Below, one piece after another: positions 34,339 to 42,819 of a DNA stretch of 48,306 bases (positions are counted from its first letter, which is position 1; the number at the start of each line of letters is the position of its first letter). Made by a program: the position numbers and the translations under genes. The notes under the pieces are model-generated. The model did no database searches. It had not been told where the DNA came from and was given only the letters and a program-made list of their open reading frames with translations. Source of the stretch: an uncultured Rikenellaceae bacterium. GTDB taxonomy: Bacteria; Bacteroidota; Bacteroidia; Bacteroidales; Rikenellaceae. Location: assembly GCA_947176715.1 (NCBI GenBank), contig CAMWRR010000001.1, positions 1 to 48,306 of the forward strand, given 5' to 3'.

Positions 34339-36876
34339 ATGAATAGAATAAAGGCACTCTTGGTTCTGATGCTCTCGGCGGTCTGTCTGTCGGGACACGG
34401 GCAGTTCAGAGATACGGTCGACACGGTTCTGCCGGCATTGGATTACCAGACTCCGCGTAAATACAACATAAAGGACATAAAGGTCACCGGCGTGCACTAC
34501 ATCAGCCCCGAGCTGATAATCAACGCCTGCGGGCTTCACCGCGGCGACAGTCTCTATCTCCCCGGCGACTATATCTCCAACGCCTTGCAGGTGTTGTGGA
34601 GCCATCGTTACTACTCCAACGTTCGTGCCATAGTGCAGATAGAGGGCGACGACATCTATCTGGAGATAGCGCTCAAGGAGCGTCCGAGGGTGTCGGTATG
34701 GAACATAGAGGGTGTCAAGAACGGCGAGAAGACCGAGATACTCAAACGTCTGAAGCTGAGGGAGCGTATAGAGCTTTCCGATTACGCGCTCAAGAACTCA
34801 ACCGACATAATCAGGCGTTATCTGGCCGAGAAGGGGTATCTGAATGCCGAAATTGCCATACGTCAGGAGAACGACTCGTTGCTCGATAACTTCGTCATAG
34901 TCACATTCGATGTCGACAAGAAAAACAAGGTCAAGATAGGCGAGGTGAGAATAGAGGGGGCCGAGAATATCCCTGAAAAGAGGCTTAAGGCGGCTATGAA
35001 GAAGACCCGCGAGAAGAGCCTCGTCAACCTCTTCAAGTCGGCCAAGTTCAACCGTAGCGAATACGAGGACAACTCCAAGCGGGAGCTTATCGACTACATG
35101 CAGGGGCGCGGTTATCGCGACGCTGTCATAACCTCCGACTCCATATACGACATAAACGACAAGCGCATAGGCATAAAGCTGAAGGTGGACGAGGGCAAGA
35201 AGTATTACTACCGCAACATATCGTGGGTGGGCAACACCAAATACACCAACGAGTATCTCGATATGCTTCTGGGCGTCAAGAAGGGCGACGTCTACGACAA
35301 GAAGAATATGGAGAGCCGTCTGGGTCTGGGCATAGACGGCAGCAAGGCCGTGATGAGCGGTGCCACCACGGTGTCGTCCATATATCAGAACGACGGTCAC
35401 CTCACATTCTCGTTGGAGCCGGTGGAGACGGTCGTAGCCGGCGACTCCATCGACATAGAGCTTCGCATGGTGGAGGGCAAGCAGTTCACTGTCAACGACG
35501 TGATAATATCAGGTAACAACCGTACCAACGACCGGGTGGTGCGTCGAGAGCTATATGTGCGTCCCGGCGAGCTCTACGACCAGTCGATGCTCATCAACAC
35601 CCTCAACGTGATAGGCTCGCTCAACCACTTCAACCCCGAGGCCATCGTGCCCGATATCATACCGGTCAGCGACGAGCTGGTCGACATACGTTTCGACCTC
35701 GAGGAGCAACACTCCGACGAGTTCGAGGTGTCCGGCGGTTGGGGCGGCGGCATGTTCGTGGCCTCGGTGGGTGTGTCGTTCAACAACGTGTCGATGCGCA
35801 AGTTCTTCGACCGTCACGCATGGCGTCCCTATCCCTCGGGCGACAACCAGCAGCTTCGCTTCAACGTGCAGAGCAACGGTGCCTACTATCAGGCCGTGTC
35901 GGTCAGCTTCGTGGAGCCGTGGCTCGGCGGCAAGAGGCCCAATCCGTTCTCGGTGTCGGTCTACTTCTCTTCCGAGTCGGACGCCACCTACTTCAACAAA
36001 CACAGCAGCAACCGTTTCCGCACCATAGGCGCCGCGGTGGGTTTGGGTAAGCGTCTGGCTTGGCCCGACCCCTACTTCCAGATAATGGGCGAGATATCGT
36101 ATCAGGCCTACAAGATGAAGAACTGGTCTTACTTCCTGTTCCGAAACGGTATAGCCAACACCATAGCCCTCTCGGGAACCTTGTCGCGTAACTCCACCGA
36201 CCAGGTGGTCTATCCGCGAAGAGGTTCCGAGGTGTCGCTGAGGCTGACCATGACCCCGCCATACTCGCTCTTCGACAAGAACAAGAAGGACTACTCCGAC
36301 TCCAACACCGACATGTCCGATCAGGAGCGTTACCGCTGGATAGAGTATTACAAGGTCAACGGTCTGGCCCGCTTCTTCGTGCCTATGTTGAACAACAACA
36401 AGCTCGTATTCATGGCTAAGGCCGAGTTCGGCTATCTGGGACACTACAACCCCAACAAGATCTCTCCGTTCGAGGGCTTCAGCATGGGTGGCGACGGTGT
36501 CACCGGCTACAACCTCTACGGTATAGAGTCGATAGGTTTGCGCGGTTACGACGAGAATGCGCTTACCCCCTACGCCCACAGCGGACAACAGGCGAGGGTG
36601 TATGCAAAATATACCGCCGAGTTGCGTTACCCCATAGTGTTGCAGCCCAGCTCTACCGTCTACGGTCTGATATTCGCCGAGGCCGGTAACGCGTTCGACA
36701 GATGGCGCGATTTCAACCCGTTCGACGTCAAGCGTTCGTTGGGTGTCGGCGTGAGGCTCAACCTGCCGATGCTCGGTATGTTCGGCGTGGAGTGGGGTTA
36801 CGGTTTCGACCGCGTTCCCTCTACCAACCAACGCGGCGGCTCGCAGATACACTTCTCGTTGGGACAGACATTCTGA
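34339..36876 (+). CDS. bamA: Outer membrane assembly factor BamA
   Basis: BamA (Omp85) inserts beta-barrel proteins into the outer membrane. The 845-residue precursor has a signal peptide (MNRIKALLVLMLSAVCLSGHG), five POTRA-like repeats spanning about residues 45-430 (for example LEIALKERPRVSVWNIEG, VKIGEVRIEGAENIPEKRLKAAM, VDEGKKYYYRNISWVG, FTVNDVIISGNNRTNDRVVRRELYVRPGE), and a 16-strand barrel from about 470 to the end. Features of the barrel are VSFVEPWLGGKRP, the VYPRRGSEV motif and GPVGFGVEWGYGFD-like strand ends (seen as MFGVEWGYGFDR), with a C-terminal Phe (LGQTF) as the insertion signal. It is co-transcribed with uppS and followed by two ompH genes. Confidence 0.96.
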   Translation: MNRIKALLVLMLSAVCLSGHGQFRDTVDTVLPALDYQTPRKYNIKDIKVTGVHYISPELIINACGLHRGDSLYLPGDYISNALQVLWSHRYYSNVRAIVQIEGDDIYLEIALKERPRVSVWNIEGVKNGEKTEILKRLKLRERIELSDYALKNSTDIIRRYLAEKGYLNAEIAIRQENDSLLDNFVIVTFDVDKKNKVKIGEVRIEGAENIPEKRLKAAMKKTREKSLVNLFKSAKFNRSEYEDNSKRELIDYMQGRGYRDAVITSDSIYDINDKRIGIKLKVDEGKKYYYRNISWVGNTKYTNEYLDMLLGVKKGDVYDKKNMESRLGLGIDGSKAVMSGATTVSSIYQNDGHLTFSLEPVETVVAGDSIDIELRMVEGKQFTVNDVIISGNNRTNDRVVRRELYVRPGELYDQSMLINTLNVIGSLNHFNPEAIVPDIIPVSDELVDIRFDLEEQHSDEFEVSGGWGGGMFVASVGVSFNNVSMRKFFDRHAWRPYPSGDNQQLRFNVQSNGAYYQAVSVSFVEPWLGGKRPNPFSVSVYFSSESDATYFNKHSSNRFRTIGAAVGLGKRLAWPDPYFQIMGEISYQAYKMKNWSYFLFRNGIANTIALSGTLSRNSTDQVVYPRRGSEVSLRLTMTPPYSLFDKNKKDYSDSNTDMSDQERYRWIEYYKVNGLARFFVPMLNNNKLVFMAKAEFGYLGHYNPNKISPFEGFSMGGDGVTGYNLYGIESIGLRGYDENALTPYAHSGQQARVYAKYTAELRYPIVLQPSSTVYGLIFAEAGNAFDRWRDFNPFDVKRSLGVGVRLNLPMLGMFGVEWGYGFDRVPSTNQRGGSQIHFSLGQTF

Positions 36877-36885
36877 TGCCATAGG

Positions 36886-36973
36886 GGCTGTTTTAAATCT
36901 CGAGGTATTGAAATGCCGACAAAACGGTCGGAGACAGGCTCTGACAAAAGTTCTTGCAGAGGTTGAAACAGCA
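36886..36973. repeat. MITE-like inverted-repeat element after bamA
   Basis: GGCTGTTTTAAA (from 36887) and the inverted TTGAAACAGC (to 36972) bound about 87 bases with no coding frame. Inside are two small hairpins (CCGAC/GTCGG around 36914-36930; CTCTG/CAGAG). The ends resemble the GGGGCTGTTT-type termini of several Bacteroidales insertion sequences. A remnant or non-autonomous element is one reading; a structured 3' RNA after bamA is the other. Confidence 0.4.
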
Positions 36974-37015
36974 CTTTAAAATGTTTTCCGTATAAAAAAC
37001 GGTATTATTATTGCT

Positions 37016-37041
37016 TTTGTGGATAAGAATGTTTAAATTTG
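37016..37041 (+). promoter_or_regulatory. Possible promoter of the ompH pair
   Basis: TAAATTTG (37034-37041) is an exact -7 box. TTTG at 37016-37019 is only 14 bp upstream, shorter than usual, so the upstream half is doubtful. The first ompH ATG is 118 bases on. Confidence 0.5.
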
Positions 37042-37158
37042 AAATATCGGAAGAGGTCCGGTATCCGACAGAAAGCCTTTGCGGCGGCCCTCTCATTGTC
37101 GTGTAGACATTGGGGGAGTGGCGCATACGGACGCTCGGATTCGGTCGCTTTCAAAAAA

Positions 37159-37680
37159 ATGTCCGACATGAAAAAGATATTGTTTGCATTAATGATAACC
37201 TCGCTCCTCTCTGTGAGCGGTTATGCGCAGAAGTACGGATACGTCTATTCGGAGAAGATATTCAAGGCCATTCCCGAATACGAGCAGGCCTTGAAGAGCG
37301 TGGAGAGCTACGCCAAACAGGGGCAGGAGCATGTCAAATCGTTATACGAGGAGGCGCAGAAGACTTACGACGGCTTGCGCTCCGTGCAGTCGCGGCTGAC
37401 GCAGGATCAGTTCGAGGCGCTGGCCAAAGCGTCCGTCGAGAAAGAGCGCGAGGCCACCAAGTACAACGAGGAGTTTTTCGGCAAGGACGGTAAGCTGGCC
37501 AAGTACCAGCAGTCGCTCATGAAGCCGATAGAGGATCGTGTGGTTGCCGCCGTGGAGGCGGAGGCGTCCGAGAGCGGTTACGACATGATATTCGACCTGT
37601 CGGTGGTAAAGTTCACCGTATATCAGTCGCCGACGCTCGATCTTACCGAAAAGGTCATAGCGCGTCTGGGCATTGAATGA
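37159..37680 (+). CDS. OmpH/Skp family periplasmic chaperone 1
   Basis: Skp-type proteins hold unfolded outer-membrane proteins in the periplasm for BamA. This one has 173 residues from the ATG at 37159 (a second ATG at 37168 is equally possible), a signal peptide ending ...SVSGYAQ, a short beta strand (KYGYVYSEKIFKAIPEY), two long charged helices rich in Glu/Lys/Ala forming the coiled-coil arms (about 45-125), and the closing segment ESGYDMIFDLSVVKFTVYQSPTLDLTEKVIARL. Its C-terminal DLTEKVI matches family expectations. An open frame reaching 40 codons further upstream includes the promoter and is rejected. The position after bamA supports the chaperone role. Confidence 0.9.
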   Translation: MSDMKKILFALMITSLLSVSGYAQKYGYVYSEKIFKAIPEYEQALKSVESYAKQGQEHVKSLYEEAQKTYDGLRSVQSRLTQDQFEALAKASVEKEREATKYNEEFFGKDGKLAKYQQSLMKPIEDRVVAAVEAEASESGYDMIFDLSVVKFTVYQSPTLDLTEKVIARLGIE

Positions 37681-37736
37681 TGTCCTCCGATGTGTGGCTA
37701 TAAGTTACGGAATATCAATCAATCATCTAAATAGCA

Positions 37737-38249
37737 ATGAAGAAAATTTTGTTTTTGACGGTCGCTTTGGTCGGCCTCTCTATCGCCGCTAACGCACAGA
37801 ACGTCAAGATTGCACGTGTCAACACTCAGGACATTATGGCATCTCTTGCAGATGTGGATTCTGTCAGAGTGAAGCTCGAGGCCTTCGCAAAGGATTTGCA
37901 GGACGAGCTCGAAACCATGCAGGTGGAGTACAACAACAAGCTCGAGTCGTACAGCAAAACCAAGGCTGCCCTGACTCCGGTTATAGCCTCGCAGAAAGAG
38001 CGCGACCTCAACGACCTCGCACGTCGCATACAGGAGCGTAACCAGACCGCGCAGGAGGACTACAACAACGTGCAGATGTCGCTCATGCAGCCCATCATAG
38101 GCAAGGTGGACGAGTCTATCAAGAAGATAGCCAAGTCATTGTCGATAACCGTAATATTCGATGCACAGGACGGTCCTGTCTATATCGACGAAAATACTAT
38201 TGATATAACCAGCAACGTGATAAAAGATTTGGGCGGTACGCTTAAATAA
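37737..38249 (+). CDS. OmpH/Skp family periplasmic chaperone 2
   Basis: A second Skp-like protein, 170 residues, with signal peptide MKKILFLTVALVGLSIAANAQ, the strand VKIARVNTQDIM, coiled-coil arms (about 45-115; EAFAKDLQDELETMQVEYNNKL, NDLARRIQERNQTAQEDYNNVQMSLMQPI) and the end SLSITVIFDAQDGPVYIDENTIDITSNVIKDLG. It lies 56 bases after the first and ends at a terminator. The first 40 codons use ATT/ATC for Ile rather than ATA, as expected for a more highly expressed gene. Skp works as a trimer; the two paralogues could form mixed or separate trimers. Confidence 0.93.
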   Translation: MKKILFLTVALVGLSIAANAQNVKIARVNTQDIMASLADVDSVRVKLEAFAKDLQDELETMQVEYNNKLESYSKTKAALTPVIASQKERDLNDLARRIQERNQTAQEDYNNVQMSLMQPIIGKVDESIKKIAKSLSITVIFDAQDGPVYIDENTIDITSNVIKDLGGTLK

Positions 38250-38260
38250 TCGCGAGGACG

Positions 38261-38301
38261 AAAAAACAGGGCATCCTTTCTATGGGGTGCCCTGTTTTTT
38301 T
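38261..38301 (+). terminator. Terminator of the bamA-ompH block
   Basis: ACAGGGCA (38266-38273) and TGCCCTGT (38288-38295) form an 8-bp stem, extended by C/G pairs inside, followed by seven T. A run of A on the left makes it usable in the other direction too. Confidence 0.9.
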
Positions 38302-38461
38302 ATGCGAGATGCTTTGCAGATCGCTTTCGACGGTGCTGCTTATCGGACGCATGGATCGGCTACTCGCGGCTCGTCGCGGGGAGAGAGGAGTATGCCTGAT
38401 TCCTTGCCGCTATTGTCGCTATGCAAAAACGCGATGGCAACGGTAACGGGAAACGGTCCGG

Positions 38462-39472
38462 CTATAACGGCTCTGTTATCATTCTGTACAGACGGTCTTT
38501 AAGCTCCGGTACGGCCTCGCCTGTCACCGACGATATATAGATATAAGGTATGTCTATCACCCCTTTGGCCTCTATCTCCTCCGAGAGGTGCTGTTTCAGC
38601 TCGTCGTCTATCATGTCGCACTTGGTTATGGCGAGCATGCGCTCCTTGTCGAGCAACTCGGGGTTGTACATTTTAAGCTCGTTGAGCAACACTGCGTACT
38701 CGGCCGAGATGTCGGCGCTCTCGCAGGTTATCATGAAGAGCAATACGGAGTTGCGCTCTATGTGGCGTAAGAAGCGCATTCCGAGGCCTCGTCCCTCGTG
38801 GGCCCCCTCTATGATGCCCGGTATGTCGGCCATCACGAACGACAGACCGTCGCGATACTCCACTATGCCGAGGTTAGGTTCCAAGGTGGTGAAGGCGTAG
38901 TCGGCTATCTTTGGTTTGGCGGCCGATACCGCCGACAGCAACGTCGACTTGCCGGCATTGGGGAAACCTACCAGACCTACGTCGGCGAGCACCTTTAGCT
39001 CGAGTATGAACCACCCCTCCTTGCATTCGCCGCCCGACTGGGCGTAACGCGGAGCCTGATTGGTGGCGGTACGGAAGTTCCAGTTGCCCAGACCGCCGCG
39101 TCCGCCGGGTATCAGTATCACCTCCTGGCCGTCTTCGGTCACTTCGCACATGACCTCGCCCGTCTCGGCGTCGCGTGCCACGGTGCCGAGCGGGACCTCT
39201 ATGCGTATGTCGGCACCGTTCTTGCCGTGACATTTGGCCCCGCCGCCGCTCTCGCCGTTCTCGGCGTGTATGTGCTTGCGGTATTTGAGGTGTATGAGGG
39301 TCCAGTACTGGGCGTTGCCGCGCAATATGATGTGTCCGCCTCTGCCGCCGTCGCCGCCGTCGGGACCGCCGAACTCCACGAACTTCTCGTGCCTGAAATG
39401 AGACGCACCGTTGCCGCCGGCACCCGACCGACAGAATATCTTAACGTAATCGACAAAATTAGACTGAGCCAT
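38462..39472 (-). CDS. obgE: GTPase Obg/CgtA
   Basis: ObgE is an essential GTPase acting on large-subunit ribosome assembly and the stringent response. The 336-residue protein has the glycine-rich Obg fold (about 1-155; FCRSGAGGNGASHFRHEKFVEFGGPDGGDGGRGG compact pattern), followed by the GTPase domain: G1 GFPNAGKST, G3 DIPGIIEGA, G4 TKCD and G5 SSVTGEA. The variable C-terminal domain is very short, as in other Bacteroidota. The ATG at 39472 is the conserved start (MAQSNFVDYVKI). A TATCTTTA box at 39498-39491 on the minus strand may be its -7 element. The 212-base gap before it (38250-38461) holds only the terminator. Confidence 0.96.
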   Translation of the reverse strand: MAQSNFVDYVKIFCRSGAGGNGASHFRHEKFVEFGGPDGGDGGRGGHIILRGNAQYWTLIHLKYRKHIHAENGESGGGAKCHGKNGADIRIEVPLGTVARDAETGEVMCEVTEDGQEVILIPGGRGGLGNWNFRTATNQAPRYAQSGGECKEGWFILELKVLADVGLVGFPNAGKSTLLSAVSAAKPKIADYAFTTLEPNLGIVEYRDGLSFVMADIPGIIEGAHEGRGLGMRFLRHIERNSVLLFMITCESADISAEYAVLLNELKMYNPELLDKERMLAITKCDMIDDELKQHLSEEIEAKGVIDIPYIYISSVTGEAVPELKDRLYRMITEPL

Positions 39473-39636
39473 AACCGTTGTTTGAGCCGGTAAAGATAAC
39501 ACATTTTTCCTAATGCCGCCGCCTCCGCAGAGGCCGGCCGGCTATCGCTCCGTCACAAATTACGTGCCCGGTGCGAGAAGAGACGGTGTCGCGTAACGGG
39601 AAAAGAGGTATCTTTACGACATAAAATATAAACCTT

Positions 39637-40503
39637 ATGAATTTCAGTTTATCTATCGACAGAGCCGCCTGCATAATGTGCGGACGTTGCGTAAGGGTGT
39701 GTCCTTCGCGCATCTTCTCCTTATCGGACGAGGGCGGCAGACATATAGCTACCGATGAGTCGCTCGGGTGCATAGAGTGCGGCCATTGCGTAGACGTATG
39801 CGAGAGCGGGGCCGTACGCCACTCGCTTTTCGGCCACGACAAGCGACACGCCGTAGACAGAGAGCTGCTGCCGCGTCCCGAGTCTCTGTTGGAGCTTATA
39901 CGTTCGCGCCGCTCCAACAGGGCGTTCCGCAAGGAGCCGGTGCCCAGAGAGTCGCTCGACCGCATAGTGGAGGCGGCCCATCTGGCCCCTACGGCCAGCA
40001 ATGGGCAGGAGCTTGAATTTGTGGTGATAACCGATCCCGAACACCTCGGGACTATAAGCCGTTACGTGATGGATAAGTTCTCGGGAATGCTACGTATATT
40101 GAAGAGTCCTGTGATACGCACCGTCGTAAAGATGGCGGCTCCCGCCCTGTGGCGTTACGTGCCGCGGTTCGAGCGCATGAAAGCGGCCTATGAGACGGGC
40201 TACGATCCGGTGTTGCGTGGAGCGGCGGCGGTTGTCTTCATCTGCGCTCCCGAAAAGAGCCGCTTCGGGTGTCAGGATGCCAATCTCGCCTATCTGAACG
40301 GGTCGTTGATGGCCGAGAGTCTCGGTGTCAGCCAGTTCTACACGGGCTTCGTATGTACGGCCGCCTCGCGCGACCGTCACGGCAAGCTGGAGCGTATGCT
40401 CGGCATAGACGGACGCATAATGGCCGGTATGGCGTTGGGGATGCCGGCGTTCGGATACCCATATTACGTCGACCGCAAACCGCTTGATGTCAAATATATG
40501 TAA
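39637..40503 (+). CDS. Ferredoxin-nitroreductase fusion protein
   Basis: A 288-residue fusion of a two-[4Fe-4S] ferredoxin domain (C12, C15, C18, C22 and C45, C48, C51, C55) with a nitroreductase FMN domain (LELIRSRRSNRAFRKEPVPRESL, 87-109; HLAPTASNGQELEFVVI; AANLAYLNGSLMAESLG-like stretch, seen as QDANLAYLNGSLMAESLGV). The iron-sulfur part probably feeds electrons directly to the flavin. The physiological substrate is unknown; nitroaromatic names are family inheritance. The fold is common in anaerobic gut Bacteroidales and clostridia. TATCTTTA at 39609-39616 is a near-match -7 box. Confidence 0.9.
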   Translation: MNFSLSIDRAACIMCGRCVRVCPSRIFSLSDEGGRHIATDESLGCIECGHCVDVCESGAVRHSLFGHDKRHAVDRELLPRPESLLELIRSRRSNRAFRKEPVPRESLDRIVEAAHLAPTASNGQELEFVVITDPEHLGTISRYVMDKFSGMLRILKSPVIRTVVKMAAPALWRYVPRFERMKAAYETGYDPVLRGAAAVVFICAPEKSRFGCQDANLAYLNGSLMAESLGVSQFYTGFVCTAASRDRHGKLERMLGIDGRIMAGMALGMPAFGYPYYVDRKPLDVKYM

Positions 40504-40524
40504 GACATTGCCCGTTGCGTGCAG

Positions 40525-40562
40525 GCCTGTTGCGGAGTGTGGAGCCCGCGACAGGCTTTTTT
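40525..40562 (+). terminator. Terminator of the ferredoxin-nitroreductase gene
   Basis: GCCTGTTGCG (40525-40534) and CGCGACAGGC (40547-40556) form a 10-bp stem with one G.U pair, followed by T6. Confidence 0.9.
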
Positions 40563-40628
40563 GTTTTCGGGAGTAGAAGGCCCAATACAGGTGCGCGGAA
40601 GAATAATCGCAGAAAAATTGTCGTTTTA

Positions 40629-40660
40629 TTTTTATTTTTCAATCGAAACTTGTACTTTTA
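40629..40660 (+). promoter_or_regulatory. Possible promoter of the FTCD gene
   Basis: TTTT (40629-40632) and TACTTTTA (40653-40660) are 20 bp apart. Both are one-mismatch versions of the consensus, in an AT-rich stretch directly before the gene. Confidence 0.45.
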
Positions 40661-40682
40661 TGACAAATAAAAATAAAAAACA

Positions 40683-42380
40683 ATGGAAAAACTTATAGAA
40701 TGCGTCCCCAATTTCAGCGAGGGGCGCGACATGAATATCATAAACGCTATCGTTGCGGCCATAGGGTCTGCGGAGGGAGTTAAGGTTCTCAACGTCGACC
40801 CGGGGGCGGCCACCAACCGCACCGTCGTCACATTCATAGGCGGGCCGGAGGCTGTGGTTGAGGGTGCTTTCCGCGGCGTGGCCAAGGCGCAGGAGCTGAT
40901 AGACATGCGTCACCATACGGGCGAGCATCCGCGCATAGGCGCCACCGACGTATTGCCGTTGGTGCCGGTGGCGGGCGTCACTATGGAGGAGGCCGCCGAG
41001 CTGGCACGCGGGTTGGCCGAGCGTGTAGGCACCGAGCTGGGCATACCCGTATATTGCTACGAGAGTGCCGCTTTCGAGGAGAAACGCCGTAACTTGGCCT
41101 CGTGCAGGGCGGGCGAGTACGAGGGGCTGGAGAAGAAGCTCGCCGACCCTGCATGGCGTCCCGACTACGGCCCGGCGGAGTACACCGAGAGCGTGGCCCG
41201 TAGCGGCGCCTCGGTGATAGGTGCGCGCGACTTCCTGCTCGCCGTCAATTTCAACCTCAACACCACCTCTACGCGTCGTGCCAACGCCATTGCTTTCGAC
41301 GTGCGCGAAAAGGGGCGCCCCAAGAGAGAGGGCGGCTCGCCGGTGGGCAAGAAGATAGTCGACGCCGAGGGCAACGTGGTTATGATACCCGGCACCCTCA
41401 AGGGGACTAAGGCGATAGGCTGGTACATAGAGGAGTATGGCATAGCTCAGGTGTCGATGAACATTGTGGACATGAACTCAACTCCTCTGCACATAGCCTA
41501 CGAGGAGGTGTGCCGCAAGGCCGAGGCCCGTGGCGTGAGGGTTACCGGATGCGAGGTGGTGGGTCTGTTGCCGCGCAAGGTGCTCATAGATGCCGGACGG
41601 TACTATCTGAAGCTGCAGCGACGCTCCACCGGCGTCAGCGAGGAGGAGTTGGTAAAGATAGCGGTGCGCTCCATGAGCCTCTCCGACCTCGCGCCGTTCA
41701 AGCCCGAGGAGAGGGTGATAGAGTACCTCATAGCCGACAGGTCGCCCAAGCTCGTGGACATGACCTGCAAGGCGTTCGCCGTAGAGACGGCATCGGAGTC
41801 GCCCGCACCCGGCGGCGGCTCGGTGTCGGCGTACATGGGGGCCCTCGGGGCGGCGCTCGCTACCATGGTGGCTAACCTCAGCTCGCACAAGGCCGGCTGG
41901 GACGACAGATGGGAGTACTTCTCCGACATGGCCGACAAGGGTGCCGCCGTCATGACCGAGCTGCTCGCACTCGTAGACGAGGACACCGCCGCCTTCAACC
42001 GTATAATGGACGTATTCGCCATGCCCAAGGAGACCGCCGAGGAGAAACAGGCGCGTCGCGAGGCTTTGGAGAGGGCCACCCTCTACGCCACCGAGGTGCC
42101 CCTGCGCACCATGAAGACCGCCGTTCGCGCTTTCGAGGTGATAGAGGCCATGATAAAGGAGGGCAACCCCAATTCGGTGTCCGACGCCGGTGTGGGTGCA
42201 CTGGCCGTGAGAGCCGCCGTGCAGGGGGCGTTCCTCAATGTAAAGATAAACGCCGCCGGGCTAAAAGACCGCGAAAAGGCCGGCGATTTGGTGGGCGAGG
42301 CCACGATATTGGCTGCCGAGACCGACAAGCGCGAGGAGGCGTTGCTCGAGATGGTCGAGGATAAGATAAAAGGGGCTTAG
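40683..42380 (+). CDS. Formiminotransferase-cyclodeaminase (bifunctional)
   Basis: This 565-residue fusion carries out the last two steps of folate-linked histidine degradation. The glutamate formimidoyltransferase domain (about 1-325; ECVPNFSEGRDMNIINAI, HHTGEHPRIGATDVLPLVPV, AVNFNLNTTSTRRANAIAF) transfers the formimino group from N-formiminoglutamate to tetrahydrofolate, releasing glutamate. The cyclodeaminase domain (about 365-565; ESPAPGGGSVSAYMGALGAAL) then releases ammonia to give 5,10-methenyl-THF. Size fits the vertebrate and Bacteroidota fusion enzymes. It is first in the hut cluster, 439 bases ahead of hutU, so it may also have separate control. No hutG or hutF is present, consistent with this route. 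Confidence 0.95.
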   Translation: MEKLIECVPNFSEGRDMNIINAIVAAIGSAEGVKVLNVDPGAATNRTVVTFIGGPEAVVEGAFRGVAKAQELIDMRHHTGEHPRIGATDVLPLVPVAGVTMEEAAELARGLAERVGTELGIPVYCYESAAFEEKRRNLASCRAGEYEGLEKKLADPAWRPDYGPAEYTESVARSGASVIGARDFLLAVNFNLNTTSTRRANAIAFDVREKGRPKREGGSPVGKKIVDAEGNVVMIPGTLKGTKAIGWYIEEYGIAQVSMNIVDMNSTPLHIAYEEVCRKAEARGVRVTGCEVVGLLPRKVLIDAGRYYLKLQRRSTGVSEEELVKIAVRSMSLSDLAPFKPEERVIEYLIADRSPKLVDMTCKAFAVETASESPAPGGGSVSAYMGALGAALATMVANLSSHKAGWDDRWEYFSDMADKGAAVMTELLALVDEDTAAFNRIMDVFAMPKETAEEKQARREALERATLYATEVPLRTMKTAVRAFEVIEAMIKEGNPNSVSDAGVGALAVRAAVQGAFLNVKINAAGLKDREKAGDLVGEATILAAETDKREEALLEMVEDKIKGA

Positions 42381-42819
42381 GCCTAACCGGACAGGGTCCT
42401 AGCCGGACGGGCAAAAAATTAAGCGATAACGAAAGTAAGTCACGTTTAGCGTTGCATCTCGCATTGAACGGACAGTAACGCGTAATACGGGCGGGCCGAA
42501 GTTTGCGGGGAACCGCGTCTCGCGGCGGGCAGAGAGAAAAAATGTCCACAAGCGGAAAGGCTTATGAATTACTGACGTGGTTGCGGGCCTCCGTTGATGG
42601 GAGGCTTCGGCCCTCAGCCTGAAAGGGTGAAACCTTTGGCCCGATGTCTCGTCCCATTTCGGAGACCTCGTTGCAATGCCTGTTTAGCTAAAGTCACCTT
42701 ACAAGAGGTGCTTCGTTTGGTTACATGAACGGCTCTAATACCGAGCACTCTAAAAGGGGCTGTGCCCCCGAAGTGGCCGCCGGAGGCAAAATAAAAAAAC
42801 AATACAAAAACCAACCGAT
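42381..42819 (+). other. Structured leader region before hutU
   Basis: This 439-base gap has no credible gene. It holds repeat copy 3 and successive hairpins: GGGCC (42585-42589) able to pair with either GGCCC at 42609-42613 or GGCCC at 42638-42642; AAAGG/CCTTT (42622-42637); CACCTT/GAGGTG (42695-42710); and GGGGC/GCCCC (42756-42768). The last is followed by an A-rich spacer to the hutU ATG. The alternative partners for GGGCC recall attenuator-type switching, but no riboswitch class is recognisable. Confidence 0.4.
42581..42613 (+). repeat. Intergenic hairpin repeat, copy 3
   Basis: Exact TTGCGGGCCTCCGT (42581-42594) followed by GGGAGGCTTCGGCCC, close to copy 1 (GGGAGGCTCCGGCCC equivalent). 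GGGCC pairs with GGCCC, and CCTCC with GGAGG inside. About 20 bases upstream also align with copy 1. Confidence 0.55.

Noticed and set aside
38287..38502. 71-codon open frame after the ompH terminator
   Set aside because: It starts inside the terminator T-tract, overlaps the obgE 3' end and has no ribosome-binding or family signal.
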